Source: JAUVIB01 sp964424545
Lineage (GTDB): Bacteria > Calditrichota > Calditrichia > Calditrichales > Calditrichaceae
Length of the DNA stretch: 35,436 nt
NCBI GenBank assembly: GCA_964424545.1
Contig: CAYRJN010000010.1
Coordinates: forward strand, 1-35,436
Direction: 5' to 3'
Made by a program: the position numbers and the translations under genes
Part shown: piece after piece, positions 1-7,417 of the stretch
How the letters are laid out: every line of letters begins with the position of its first letter
Position numbering within the stretch: the stretch's first letter is position 1
Notes under the pieces: model-generated
The model's input: only the letters and a program-made list of their open reading frames with translations
The model's database searches: none
What the model was told of the DNA's origin: nothing

Positions 1-213
1 ATTAAGTTGTTTTAGTGGTTATTTTATGGCGCCGGAGCTTTAAAAATTACATGTTTTAAACTTTGTCGGCATTTTCTTGGAATCTTTTAAATTTTATCAT
101 TTCATGAAAGGTAAATATTTTGATTGTCCGATATAATCGGCCAATGACAACTTGATAGCAGTCCTTCTCCAAAATACTAATCACTTTGTTGAACCATGTT
201 ATTAAAATCGATT
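1..213. other. Left-edge sequence with no supported gene
   Basis: This is AT-rich sequence downstream of the alkyltransferase. The minus strand has an open frame of about 60 codons running past the end of ogt, ending in TAA near position 70. It lacks a start codon with a ribosome binding site and resembles nothing I recognise. No terminator hairpin is obvious. Confidence 0.4.
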
Positions 214-759
214 TTAAATCCGATTTATTCCTTTTTTTCCAAACGCCGTTTCAAGGTCTAATAATAATATTTTTTTATCAATTCCTCCACCGTATCCCCC
301 AAGAGAACCGTTGTGCATAATAACTCGATGGCAGGGGATAATTATGGGTATACTATTGGCATGATTAGCCATACCGATAGCTCTAAAGGCATTTGGTTTT
401 CCGATCGTTTCGGCTATAAACTTATAAGAAACGGTTTCGGCATAGGGGATTTGCATCAAAGCTTTCCACACATCGATTTGAAACGGCGTCCCCCTTAAAA
501 CCGTTATTATGGTAAAGTTCTCTCGTTTCCCGCTAAAATACTCATTTAATTGCTCCTCTATGCGCTCAATATAGTTATGATTCCTTTCTTCTATTATACG
601 AAATTTTTTAAACAGAGGTTCAATTGTATCGCCGAAACGAATAAAATGGCATCCCACGTCATTAGCGCCGATTAATAACGGACCGAGAGGCGAGATTACT
701 TTTTTGTAATAGATGCAATCCAAATGACAACCTTTATATTTTTCTTTATCGAGAGACAA
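214..759 (-). CDS. ogt: Methylated-DNA--protein-cysteine S-methyltransferase (O6-alkylguanine repair)
   Basis: This is a suicide DNA repair enzyme that moves an alkyl group from O6-alkylguanine (or O4-alkylthymine) to its own cysteine. The 181-residue protein has the usual length for the Ogt/MGMT family. The C-terminal DNA-binding domain (about residues 90-172) carries the acceptor motif PCHRV at 142-146, with Cys143 as nucleophile. A conserved RAIG segment (126-129) holds the arginine finger, followed by Asn135. The N-terminal 85 residues form the less conserved domain. The start is a TTG codon with no clear Shine-Dalgarno sequence, so the exact N-terminus is uncertain; there is no other good start before the conserved SPLGPLL segment. 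The gene stands alone, and no Ada-type regulatory domain is present. Confidence 0.93.
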   Translation of the reverse strand: MSLDKEKYKGCHLDCIYYKKVISPLGPLLIGANDVGCHFIRFGDTIEPLFKKFRIIEERNHNYIERIEEQLNEYFSGKRENFTIITVLRGTPFQIDVWKALMQIPYAETVSYKFIAETIGKPNAFRAIGMANHANSIPIIIPCHRVIMHNGSLGGYGGGIDKKILLLDLETAFGKKGINRI

Positions 760-1052
760 TTCAAAATAACAATCTATTTTTTAAAATCAAAAAAATTGTT
801 TCTAATATAAGATTTATATCATTAAAGTTAATTTTGGTTTAGGATGGCTAAATTATAAAAGATTAACATTTTGATTTATTTCAAAATATTAATATCTTAA
901 TGGTAAAATTAATAGAATTAAAATGAAAGTATAACTTGTATTTTTATTAGAAGATTGATGCCGATATAAAAACATCAAATAAACCTAAAATATTTTAGAA
1001 CATAGCTTCGCAAAGTGATTAATGAAAAAAGTATGGGTAGAATCGTCAACGT

Positions 1053-1197
1053 GTCATTCCTTCGAAAGAAGGAATCTGAATATAGGCAATAGCAAGATTT
1101 AGATTCCCGATAGAAACATTCGGGAATGACAAGGAGGAGGATGTAGAAACGGCAACAAAAAAGTCCAACATTGTCATTCTCAGATAAATTGGAGAAT
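1053..1197. repeat. REP/BIME-like cluster of three hairpins (GTCATTCC family)
   Basis: There are three palindromic units in alternating orientation. Unit 1 (1053-1077) begins GTC, then pairs ATTCCTTC (1056-1063) with GAAGGAAT (1068-1075) around a GAAA loop and ends in CT. Unit 2 (1101-1130) is the reverse form: it begins AG, pairs ATTCCCG (1103-1109) with CGGGAAT (1121-1127), and ends GAC. Unit 3 (1173-1197) is weaker: it begins GTC and pairs ATTCTC (1176-1181) with GAGAAT (1192-1197). A GTC-stem-CT unit facing an AG-stem-GAC unit is the usual layout of REP pairs. No T-tract follows, so these are not plain terminators. The rest of 760-1319 is AT-rich sequence in which I see nothing else. Confidence 0.65.
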
Positions 1198-1319
1198 TTA
1201 AAGTACTGCCTATGTGAACGATGTATGATTTCAAAATAGAGAATAATACAAAAACAGATGAAAATGTCCCAAACAGGTTATTTTTTGAATTTCCGATACA
1301 ATTAATTAATGAGGCGCCG

Positions 1320-2684
1320 ATGAAAAACATGATTCGAATTGCCAGCGGACAAGGCTATTGGGGAGATCGCTTTGACGCACCGATTGATCAGGTCAAAGAA
1401 GGCGACGTGGATTATCTTGTAATGGATTACCTCGCCGAAGTAACCATGTCTATAATGCAGAAGCAAAAATCACGCGACGTCAATTTGGGTTATGCTAAGG
1501 ATTTTATCCCCTTAATGCGTAAACTGCTGCCGTTGTTGGTAGAAAAAGATGTGAAGTTAATTACTAATGCCGGCGGCGTCAATCCCGTTAGTTGCATGAT
1601 TGCGGTACGAGCCATTGCCGAAGAAATGGGCTATTCGGGTTTGAAGATTGCCGCGGTTTATGGCGATGATATACTCGAACATCTTGATTCCATACTTGCT
1701 TCCGGCCATGAATTGAAAAATATGGAAAGCGGAGAACCGTTAACCAAAATTCGCAAGCAGATCCGCAGCGCTAATGTTTATCTTGGTGCAGAACCGGTTG
1801 TGCAAGCACTTCAGGAAGGCGCGCAGATTATTGTAACCGGACGCGTAACCGATACGGGCATTAGTCTTGCGCCGATGATTTATGAATTCGGCTGGAAAGC
1901 GGATGATTGGGATAAACTGGCAGCGGGCGTTATCGGCGGGCATATCAACGAATGCGGCGCTCAGGCTAGCGGCGGTAATTTTCTAGCCGGATGGAAAGAC
2001 GTACCCAATATGGAGCGTATCGGCTTTCCTATTGTGGAAGCTTATCCCGACGGTCATCTCGTAATAACCAAACACGAATCGCTTGGCGGTCTGGTTAATA
2101 TACGTTCCGTTAAGGAGCAGTTGGTTTATGAGTTGGGCAATCCCAAAGAATATATAACCCCGGACGTTGTGGCTGATTTCAGCACGATCCGATTGCGCGA
2201 TGAAGGCGAAAATCGCGTGGGCGTATATGGCATTAAAGGATATCGTTTTACCGAATTTTACAAAGTTTCCATATCCTATTTTGACGGTTATACTTGTATA
2301 GGACAATTAACCTACGCCTGGCCGGAGGCGCTGGAAAAAGCGCAAAAGGCCGATTATATTGTACGTAAACGCATTGAATATCTCGGTTTGAAATTTGAAG
2401 AAATACATACGGAATATATTGGTTATAACGCTTGTCACGGCGTAACGGCGCCGCCGATAGAAGAACCTAACGAAGTCGTTTTTCAGATAGGGGTGAGAGG
2501 TAAAAACCGCAATGATATGAATGTGTTTTCACGAGAGGTGGTGCCGCTGGTGCTTACCGGACCGCCGACGGTTACCGGTTTCGGCGGCGGGCGGCCGAAG
2601 GTGCGCGAGATTATCGCTTATTGGCCAGCGCTGCTTAAAAAGGAGGTAATTCAATACAAGGTTCTGACTATCGGCGTAATGTAG
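1320..2684 (+). CDS. AtuA-family protein (acyclic terpene utilisation family, DUF1446)
   Basis: The protein matches the AtuA/DUF1446 family, named for a gene needed for citronellol and geraniol use in Pseudomonas; the reaction catalysed by most members is unknown. Using the ATG at 1320 gives 454 residues. That start has GAGG at 1311-1314 and leads directly into the family's N-terminal motif (SGQGYWGDR, residues 9-17), whereas an upstream ATG at 1221 would add 33 unrelated residues. Other family features are the LITNAGGVNP segment, the GRVTDTG segment and a glycine-rich GFGGGRPKVRE near the C-terminus. Long family members carry a fused C-terminal ferredoxin-fold domain. Here that domain is a separate gene at 3309. 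The protein is probably cytoplasmic. A role in terpene or branched acyl-CoA breakdown is only inferred. Confidence 0.85.
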   Translation: MKNMIRIASGQGYWGDRFDAPIDQVKEGDVDYLVMDYLAEVTMSIMQKQKSRDVNLGYAKDFIPLMRKLLPLLVEKDVKLITNAGGVNPVSCMIAVRAIAEEMGYSGLKIAAVYGDDILEHLDSILASGHELKNMESGEPLTKIRKQIRSANVYLGAEPVVQALQEGAQIIVTGRVTDTGISLAPMIYEFGWKADDWDKLAAGVIGGHINECGAQASGGNFLAGWKDVPNMERIGFPIVEAYPDGHLVITKHESLGGLVNIRSVKEQLVYELGNPKEYITPDVVADFSTIRLRDEGENRVGVYGIKGYRFTEFYKVSISYFDGYTCIGQLTYAWPEALEKAQKADYIVRKRIEYLGLKFEEIHTEYIGYNACHGVTAPPIEEPNEVVFQIGVRGKNRNDMNVFSREVVPLVLTGPPTVTGFGGGRPKVREIIAYWPALLKKEVIQYKVLTIGVM

Positions 2685-2742
2685 CGCCTAAAAGATGAGG
2701 AAGGTTATGATAGGAAATTTGTTTTTGCTCCGGTAGTGGGGT

Positions 2743-2935
2743 CGTCATTGCAAGAGAGGGTTAGCAAACACGGCAATCCTCAGTGCCGTACGCCATAACG
2801 AGCCATTTGTTCTTGTTTAGAGAATAATTCGGAAGGTAAGGATTAAATGAAGAAAAATAAATTAATTTTCATATTGTATTGACGGGTTATCTCGCGGGGA
2901 TTGCCGTGCACCACGCTGTTCCGCTCGCAATGACG
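2743..2935. repeat. REP-like inverted pair (GTCATTGC family) inside an otherwise geneless 624-bp gap
   Basis: The left unit (2743-2779) begins CGTCATTGC and ends ACGGCAATCC. The right unit (2898-2935) is its inverted counterpart, beginning GGATTGCCGT and ending GCAATGACG. The outer 9 bp and inner 10 bp match exactly; the middles have diverged. Each unit can also fold on itself through ATTGC/GCAAT. About 118 bp of AT-rich sequence separates the units. Like the cluster at 1053-1197, the units open with GTCATT, which suggests two related repeat families. The gap 2685-3308 holds no credible gene. A 7-bp hairpin at 3136-3168 (CATAGAT with ATCTATG) and a promoter candidate at 3215 are the only other structures I see. 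Confidence 0.6.
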
Positions 2936-3214
2936 CTTTTTCCATGAAAATGAAATGAATTTATTTTTAAAATATTAAATGATGAAGGATGAGGTAAAAG
3001 CACTTGGATATTGATGGTTTATCTGTGGGATATTTGTTTTAAAACAGCGAATGATGAATATCCAATCTTATTAACATAAAAGCTTTGGATGAACTTGCTC
3101 GTTTCTCGTTAAGCATTCTGAATGATGGTGTTAGTCATAGATGTGTTTTGTTATCACGATGATCTATGGTCGTCAAATGTTAAAAACGAGAGCAATTCTG
3201 TAACAATTTAGTAC

Positions 3215-3243
3215 TTGTTATCAACGGGGAATTCACGTAATTT
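3215..3243 (+). promoter_or_regulatory. Candidate promoter for the AtuA-like ferredoxin-fold gene
   Basis: A -35-like TTGTTA (3215-3220) and a -10-like TAATTT (3238-3243) are separated by exactly 17 bp, with ACG just before the -10 box. It lies 65 bp upstream of the start at 3309, so the small partner gene could be transcribed on its own despite the repeat element that parts it from the AtuA gene. Confidence 0.4.
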
Positions 3244-3308
3244 ATAAGCCGTTTAACAGAACTTTAAAAATGCAATTTCATACCATGTTTATTAAGGAAT
3301 AATATAAA

Positions 3309-3644
3309 ATGAAAATACAACTCATAAAAATAGCTCATGCTCGTTCAGGCGATAAAGGCGATACGGTCAATGTAGGCGTGATAGCGCTGGAAGAAAAATA
3401 TTACCCTGTTATTAAAGAGCAGGTGACCATTGAACGTGTTAAAGAGCATTACGGCGAAATGGTCAAGGGTGAGGTGGAACGCTTTGAAATGCCCAATATC
3501 GGCGCTCTGAATTTCCTTTTGCATCATGCGCTCGGCGGCGGCGGCACGGAGACGCTTAAACATGACGCTCAGGGGAAAACTTTCAGTACATCCATGCTGC
3601 GCATGATGATTGATGTACCCGATGATTTGTTACAAGAGGGATGA
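3309..3644 (+). CDS. AtuA-like ferredoxin-fold domain protein (stand-alone)
   Basis: This 111-residue protein corresponds to the C-terminal ferredoxin-fold domain found fused to longer AtuA proteins. The family signature is clear: HARSGDKGD at residues 10-18, then GALNFLLHHALGGGG around residues 64-78, and an LRMMIDVP end. It starts at an ATG with AAGGA about 11 nt upstream. Its partner at 1320-2684 lacks this domain, so the two probably form one complex or enzyme in trans (inference from known fusions). The molecular function is not established. Confidence 0.82.
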   Translation: MKIQLIKIAHARSGDKGDTVNVGVIALEEKYYPVIKEQVTIERVKEHYGEMVKGEVERFEMPNIGALNFLLHHALGGGGTETLKHDAQGKTFSTSMLRMMIDVPDDLLQEG

Positions 3645-3734
3645 AAAAATGAGGTAGATTTTATTAATCGTGTTTCTAACGCGGCCATCCTCATTAATTT
3701 GCAATAGAAATGTATTTTGCTTTTTTTAATTTTT

Positions 3735-3763
3735 TTATGACTTTGGATGTTGTTTCGTATATA
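3735..3763 (+). promoter_or_regulatory. Weak candidate promoter upstream of exonuclease III
   Basis: A TATATA -10 box (3758-3763) follows TCG, with a poor TTATGA at the -35 position (3735-3740) and a 17-bp spacer. It lies about 120 bp before the exonuclease start. I noticed it only after seeing the same arrangement at stronger sites, so it should carry less weight. Confidence 0.25.
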
Positions 3764-3884
3764 CTCCTTACCGGGGTCATTTTAACGACAGGATAGCTTA
3801 TCATTACCAACGAAATGGTTTGCAAGAAAATGTTTATGTTTTATTAAACACTGTTACAGATTTGATTTTATTATGGGAAGAAGA

Positions 3885-4655
3885 ATGAAAATAATCTCAT
3901 GGAATGTTAACGGAATTCGCGCAGCGGTGCGCAACGGTTTTTTAAATTGGCTTGCAAAGGATAATAGCGAAATTGTTTGTCTGCAGGAAGTTAAAGCGCG
4001 TGAAGAACAAATAGAGGGATTGTTCGAAATACCCGATAAATACAATGTGATTTGGAATGCGGCGCAACGGGCCGGTTATAGCGGCGTCGCTACTTTAAGT
4101 CAAATCAAACCTCTGAAGAGCGATCTTGGGTTAAACAATGATGAATTTGATTCGGAAGGACGCGTTATCGTGCAGGAATATGAAAAATTCCACCTTTATA
4201 ATATCTATTTTCCCAACGGTCAAAAAGACGAGCAAAGACTTGACTTCAAAATGCGTTTTTATGATACTTTTTTAGAGCATATCGAAGAAAAGCGAAAAAG
4301 CGGCAAAGCGGTTATCGTTTGCGGAGATTTTAACACCGCTCATAAAGAAATTGATCTGAAAAATCCCAAAGCTAATGAAAAAACGTCCGGATTCTTACCG
4401 ATTGAGCGAGCCTGGATGGATAAATTTATTAATAGAGGGTATAAAGATACTTTTCGCATCTTTAATGAGGAAGGCGATAATTATACATGGTGGACGTATC
4501 GTTTCGGCGCAAGAAGCAGAAACGCGGGTTGGCGTATCGACTATTTTTTTATTGATGAAAAACACGCCGATATGGTGAAAGACGCGTTCATACTAAATGA
4601 AGTCACGGGTTCCGATCATTGTCCCGTGGGCATTGAAATTAGCGTGGATTATTGA
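3885..4655 (+). CDS. xth: Exodeoxyribonuclease III (AP endonuclease)
   Basis: Base-excision-repair nuclease that cuts at abasic sites and trims 3' ends, of the exonuclease-endonuclease-phosphatase fold. The 256 residues fit the ExoIII family. Visible motifs are WNVNGIR (residues 6-12), LQEVK with metal-binding Glu35, the GDFNTAH block in the middle, and the C-terminal GSDHCPV block with catalytic Asp and His. I chose the ATG at 3885 over the one at 3873 because GGAAG precedes it at good distance and the family begins with MKIISWNVNG. The next gene starts 85 nt downstream with its own strong ribosome binding site. Confidence 0.95.
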   Translation: MKIISWNVNGIRAAVRNGFLNWLAKDNSEIVCLQEVKAREEQIEGLFEIPDKYNVIWNAAQRAGYSGVATLSQIKPLKSDLGLNNDEFDSEGRVIVQEYEKFHLYNIYFPNGQKDEQRLDFKMRFYDTFLEHIEEKRKSGKAVIVCGDFNTAHKEIDLKNPKANEKTSGFLPIERAWMDKFINRGYKDTFRIFNEEGDNYTWWTYRFGARSRNAGWRIDYFFIDEKHADMVKDAFILNEVTGSDHCPVGIEISVDY

Positions 4656-4740
4656 AAATACGGTATAAAAATTATAAATCGCAACGGTTTTCAATAGGCA
4701 TGATATCAATTTAACAGGATTTATCAATCTGAGGTGATAA

Positions 4741-5274
4741 ATGAAATTACTAATTGGCATCACATCATCAATCGCGGCTTATCGTATGCCGAATATCGTT
4801 TCTATGTTTCGTAAAAAAGACGTTGCCGTTAAAACGATAATAACGGAAAGAGCCAAATCATTTGTTGCGCCGCAGGCTCTATCCGTTATGAGTCAAAATC
4901 CCTGTTTTAGCGACGAAGACGAATGGAATTTTAAAGATAACGTATTGCATATTGAACTGGCTAAATGGTGCGACGCTATGCTGATCGCTCCTTTGACGGC
5001 AAACACGCTGGTGAAAATAAGCAACGGTCTATGTGATAACCTGCTGACGTCAACCGTACGCGCCCTCGGCAATACGCCCTTAATATTGGCGCCGGCAATG
5101 AATACGCGCATGTGGGAAAACCCCATAACCGAACAGCAACTGGAACAGATAAATACGTATTATAATATTTCAGTAATCGCTCCTGTGGAAAAACGTCTTG
5201 CCGACGGTGACAGCGGTATGGGCGCTCTGGCCGAAGATGAATCAATAATAAAGGCGGTTTTGTCAATAAAATGA
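4741..5274 (+). CDS. Phosphopantothenoylcysteine decarboxylase-type flavoprotein (CoaC/HFCD family)
   Basis: FMN-dependent Cys-decarboxylase of the homo-oligomeric flavin (HFCD) family. CoaC makes 4'-phosphopantetheine from 4'-phosphopantothenoylcysteine in coenzyme A synthesis. The 177 residues cover only the CoaC domain; the CoaB synthetase half of the usual Dfp fusion is missing. Visible features are the flavin-binding ITSSIAAY (7-14), the catalytic His70 in HIELAKW, APLTANTLVK (84-93) and PAMNTRMW (118-125). The substrate-clamp motif, usually ACGD, reads ADGD at 154-157, so Asp155 replaces the cysteine. A strong GAGGTGAT lies just before the ATG, and the gene overlaps trmO by 4 nt (ATGA). 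It may be the genuine CoaC, a divergent HFCD decarboxylase, or a relative with another substrate. Confidence 0.82.
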   Translation: MKLLIGITSSIAAYRMPNIVSMFRKKDVAVKTIITERAKSFVAPQALSVMSQNPCFSDEDEWNFKDNVLHIELAKWCDAMLIAPLTANTLVKISNGLCDNLLTSTVRALGNTPLILAPAMNTRMWENPITEQQLEQINTYYNISVIAPVEKRLADGDSGMGALAEDESIIKAVLSIK

Positions 5275-5771
5275 AAAAAGAAGAATTTACGTTCAAAGCG
5301 ATTGGCATAATCCATTCGCCCCATAAAGAGACGAAAAAAACGCCCATTCAACCTGTATTTTCCAAAAATATTACTGGCAGGGTTGAACTCTTTGATGAAT
5401 ATCTCGACGGCTTAAAAGATTTGCAGGCTTTTTCCCATATCTATCTTTTTTATTATTTTGATCGTTCTATAAAAACGAAATTACAATTAGCTCCCTATTT
5501 GTCCGATGACGAAAAAGGCATTTTTGCCACTCGAGCGCCGCATCGTCCCAATAAACTCGGCATGAGTTTGGTTCGTCTTGATAAGATAAAAGAGAATATC
5601 CTTTATGTGAGAGATTTGGATATCCTGGACGGTACGCCTTTGCTGGATATCAAACCCTATATTCAACGATTTGATTCAAGAGATGACAGTAAATCCGGCT
5701 GGCAGGAAGATGTGAATGATGAAACGGCTTCTATCAGGGGGAAAAGAGATTTTAATAAGAAAAATGAATAA
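5271..5771 (+). CDS. trmO: tRNA (N6-threonylcarbamoyl-A37)-N6-methyltransferase, TrmO family
   Basis: TrmO (YaeB/TsaA) methylates the t6A37 base of threonine tRNAs from S-adenosylmethionine. The protein is a single beta-barrel SAM-binding domain. The family signature GIFATRAPHRPN lies at residues 83-94, followed by LGMSLVRL, and LDGTPLLDIKPYI comes later, all in canonical order. At 166 residues it is the short form, lacking the extra C-terminal domain of enterobacterial TrmO. The start codon overlaps the stop of the flavoprotein gene (ATGA), indicating translational coupling, though no functional link between the two is known to me. Confidence 0.9.
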   Translation: MKKEEFTFKAIGIIHSPHKETKKTPIQPVFSKNITGRVELFDEYLDGLKDLQAFSHIYLFYYFDRSIKTKLQLAPYLSDDEKGIFATRAPHRPNKLGMSLVRLDKIKENILYVRDLDILDGTPLLDIKPYIQRFDSRDDSKSGWQEDVNDETASIRGKRDFNKKNE

Positions 5772-5801
5772 TTTTACATAAATAAAACATTTTTTTACCT
5801 A

Positions 5802-7037
5802 ATGAAAATAAAAAATATAAAATCGCTGGTTATCTTATTAGTGGGATATGTTTTTATCGCATGTTTTTTACAATGCGAAGATAATAAAGATAATTCACCC
5901 GGTTATGAAATTGCAGCCTATTATTTCCCCAACTATCATCCTGGTGATGCGCGCAATAATGCCCGCTTCGGTGCAGGCTGGAGTGAGTGGGAATTGGTTA
6001 AAAATGCCAAACCTCGTTTCCCGGAACATGACCAGCCGAAAGTACCGTTATGGGGTTATGGGGACGAATCTGACCCCGAGGTTATGGAAGAGAAAATTGG
6101 AGCGGCGGCTGATTACGGCATTGATGCCTTTATTTTCGATTGGTATTATTACGACGACGGTCCTTTTCTTGAACAATGTCTTGAAGAAGGCTATATGAAA
6201 TCTTCTAATAACAAGAGAGTGAAATTTGCTTTGATGTGGGCAAATCACGACTGGATAGATATTCATCCTCTTGGTAAAAAAGATCTTTTACAAGGGCCCA
6301 AATTACTCTATCCGGGCAAAATCACTCCTGCTACATGGGAGAAAATGAGCAATTATATTATCCAACACTATTTTCATCATCCGTCTTATTGGTTTGTGAA
6401 CGGCAAACCCTACTTTTCTGTTTATGATTTAAACCGGTTTATGCAGATATTCGGCAGTGTGGAAAAAACAAAAGAGGCTATAAGCGTATTCAGGCAAAAG
6501 GTTGTTGAATCCGGTTTGCCCGGACTGAACCTGAATGCGGTGGTATGGGGACGGACCATTTTACCAAACGAACAATTAGTAATAGATGTTGACCGCTTAA
6601 TAAATGAACTGGGATTTGACTCTTTCACCTCCTATGTATGGATTCATCATGTGGTTTTGCCGCAGTTTCCGCAAACGCCCTATTCATACGTGCAGAAAAA
6701 ATATTTTGAATATGCCGAAGCGGTAACGGATTCGTTCGATCTACCCTACTATCCCAATGTAACCATGGGTTGGGATTCCACGCCGCGTACAAAACAGGAT
6801 GATCCCTACGAGAACATTGGCTATCCCTTTATGGCTACTATCAGCGAAAATACTCCGGAGGCATTTGAAATAGCCTTAACAGAGATGAAAACCTTTTTAC
6901 AAAACCACCCGCAATGCGGAAATACATTTAATATTAACTGCTGGAATGAGTGGACGGAAGGAAGCTACCTTGAACCCGACAGCGTCAATAAAACCGCTTA
7001 CCTTAAAGCGATTTTAGAGGTCTTTGGTAAACGCTGA
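5802..7037 (+). CDS. GH99/WbsX-like TIM-barrel lipoprotein
   Basis: Exported 411-residue protein of the WbsX/GH99-like family. GH99 members include endo-alpha-mannosidases, and WbsX-type proteins occur in polysaccharide loci. The N-terminus has a hydrophobic stretch (about 8-22) ending in FIAC/FLQC, with Cys21 or Cys25 as possible lipid-anchored residues, so it is probably tethered to a membrane. Family marks are EIAAYYFPNYHP (36-47), GAGWSEWE, the ADYGIDAFIFDWYYY strand and a C-terminal NEWTEGSYLEPD (382-393), whose acidic residues are candidate catalytic groups. It starts 30 nt after trmO with no evident Shine-Dalgarno sequence. The substrate cannot be told from sequence. A distant functional analogue is the secreted protein at 32675-35287. 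Confidence 0.8.
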   Translation: MKIKNIKSLVILLVGYVFIACFLQCEDNKDNSPGYEIAAYYFPNYHPGDARNNARFGAGWSEWELVKNAKPRFPEHDQPKVPLWGYGDESDPEVMEEKIGAAADYGIDAFIFDWYYYDDGPFLEQCLEEGYMKSSNNKRVKFALMWANHDWIDIHPLGKKDLLQGPKLLYPGKITPATWEKMSNYIIQHYFHHPSYWFVNGKPYFSVYDLNRFMQIFGSVEKTKEAISVFRQKVVESGLPGLNLNAVVWGRTILPNEQLVIDVDRLINELGFDSFTSYVWIHHVVLPQFPQTPYSYVQKKYFEYAEAVTDSFDLPYYPNVTMGWDSTPRTKQDDPYENIGYPFMATISENTPEAFEIALTEMKTFLQNHPQCGNTFNINCWNEWTEGSYLEPDSVNKTAYLKAILEVFGKR

Positions 7038-7105
7038 TTAATTTCGTTTATTATAATTAGCGTTTTAAGGATAAATTATTAATAATCGATTACGAAGAAT
7101 CTATT

Positions 7106-7417
7106 ATGAAAAGAAAAACGTTGTTTGTGTTTTTTTTATTTACGTGTTTACAAATAACATTGCTTGCAACTATTTTGATTTTCTATTCTATAAAAGAATC
7201 TGATTTTGAAATGGGAAAAAAAATAGCGCAAAAGCTGCATTTAACGGATTTATGCCTTACTACCGAATCTCGCCATACAAGAAACCCGGCTTTTCCTTTG
7301 GAACTTACGGCGCCTTTTCAGGATATTCCCGGTTTTTTGGATCATTTTCCATCATCAACATTTATTCATCCTATAACAGAAATAATTCAAGGAAACGAGG
7401 GAGTTAAACAACGGTGA
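7106..7417 (+). CDS. Small membrane-anchored protein paired with an ABC permease
   Basis: This 103-residue protein has one N-terminal hydrophobic segment (residues 5-27), then a polar domain with TDLCLTTESRHTRNP and PFQDIPGFLDHFPSSTF. I recall similar small proteins, with a TEARYTRHP-like motif followed by an FQDHPGALEHFPSGS-like motif, beside FtsX-type permeases in other bacteria, often near NosL-like genes. That recollection was not checked by search. The reading frame ends in GTGA, shared with the GTG start of the permease, so the two are translationally coupled. It is probably an accessory subunit facing the periplasm. Its molecular function is unknown. Confidence 0.7.
   Translation: MKRKTLFVFFLFTCLQITLLATILIFYSIKESDFEMGKKIAQKLHLTDLCLTTESRHTRNPAFPLELTAPFQDIPGFLDHFPSSTFIHPITEIIQGNEGVKQR

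Noticed and set aside
70..230. Minus-strand open frame running past the ogt stop in another frame
   Set aside because: No start codon with a ribosome binding site, AT-driven composition and no recognisable motif. It could be an old frameshifted tail, but nothing supports that.
1046..1330. Minus-strand open frame of 94 codons
   Set aside because: It covers the hairpin repeats and the start of the AtuA gene, and its sequence derives from the palindromes.
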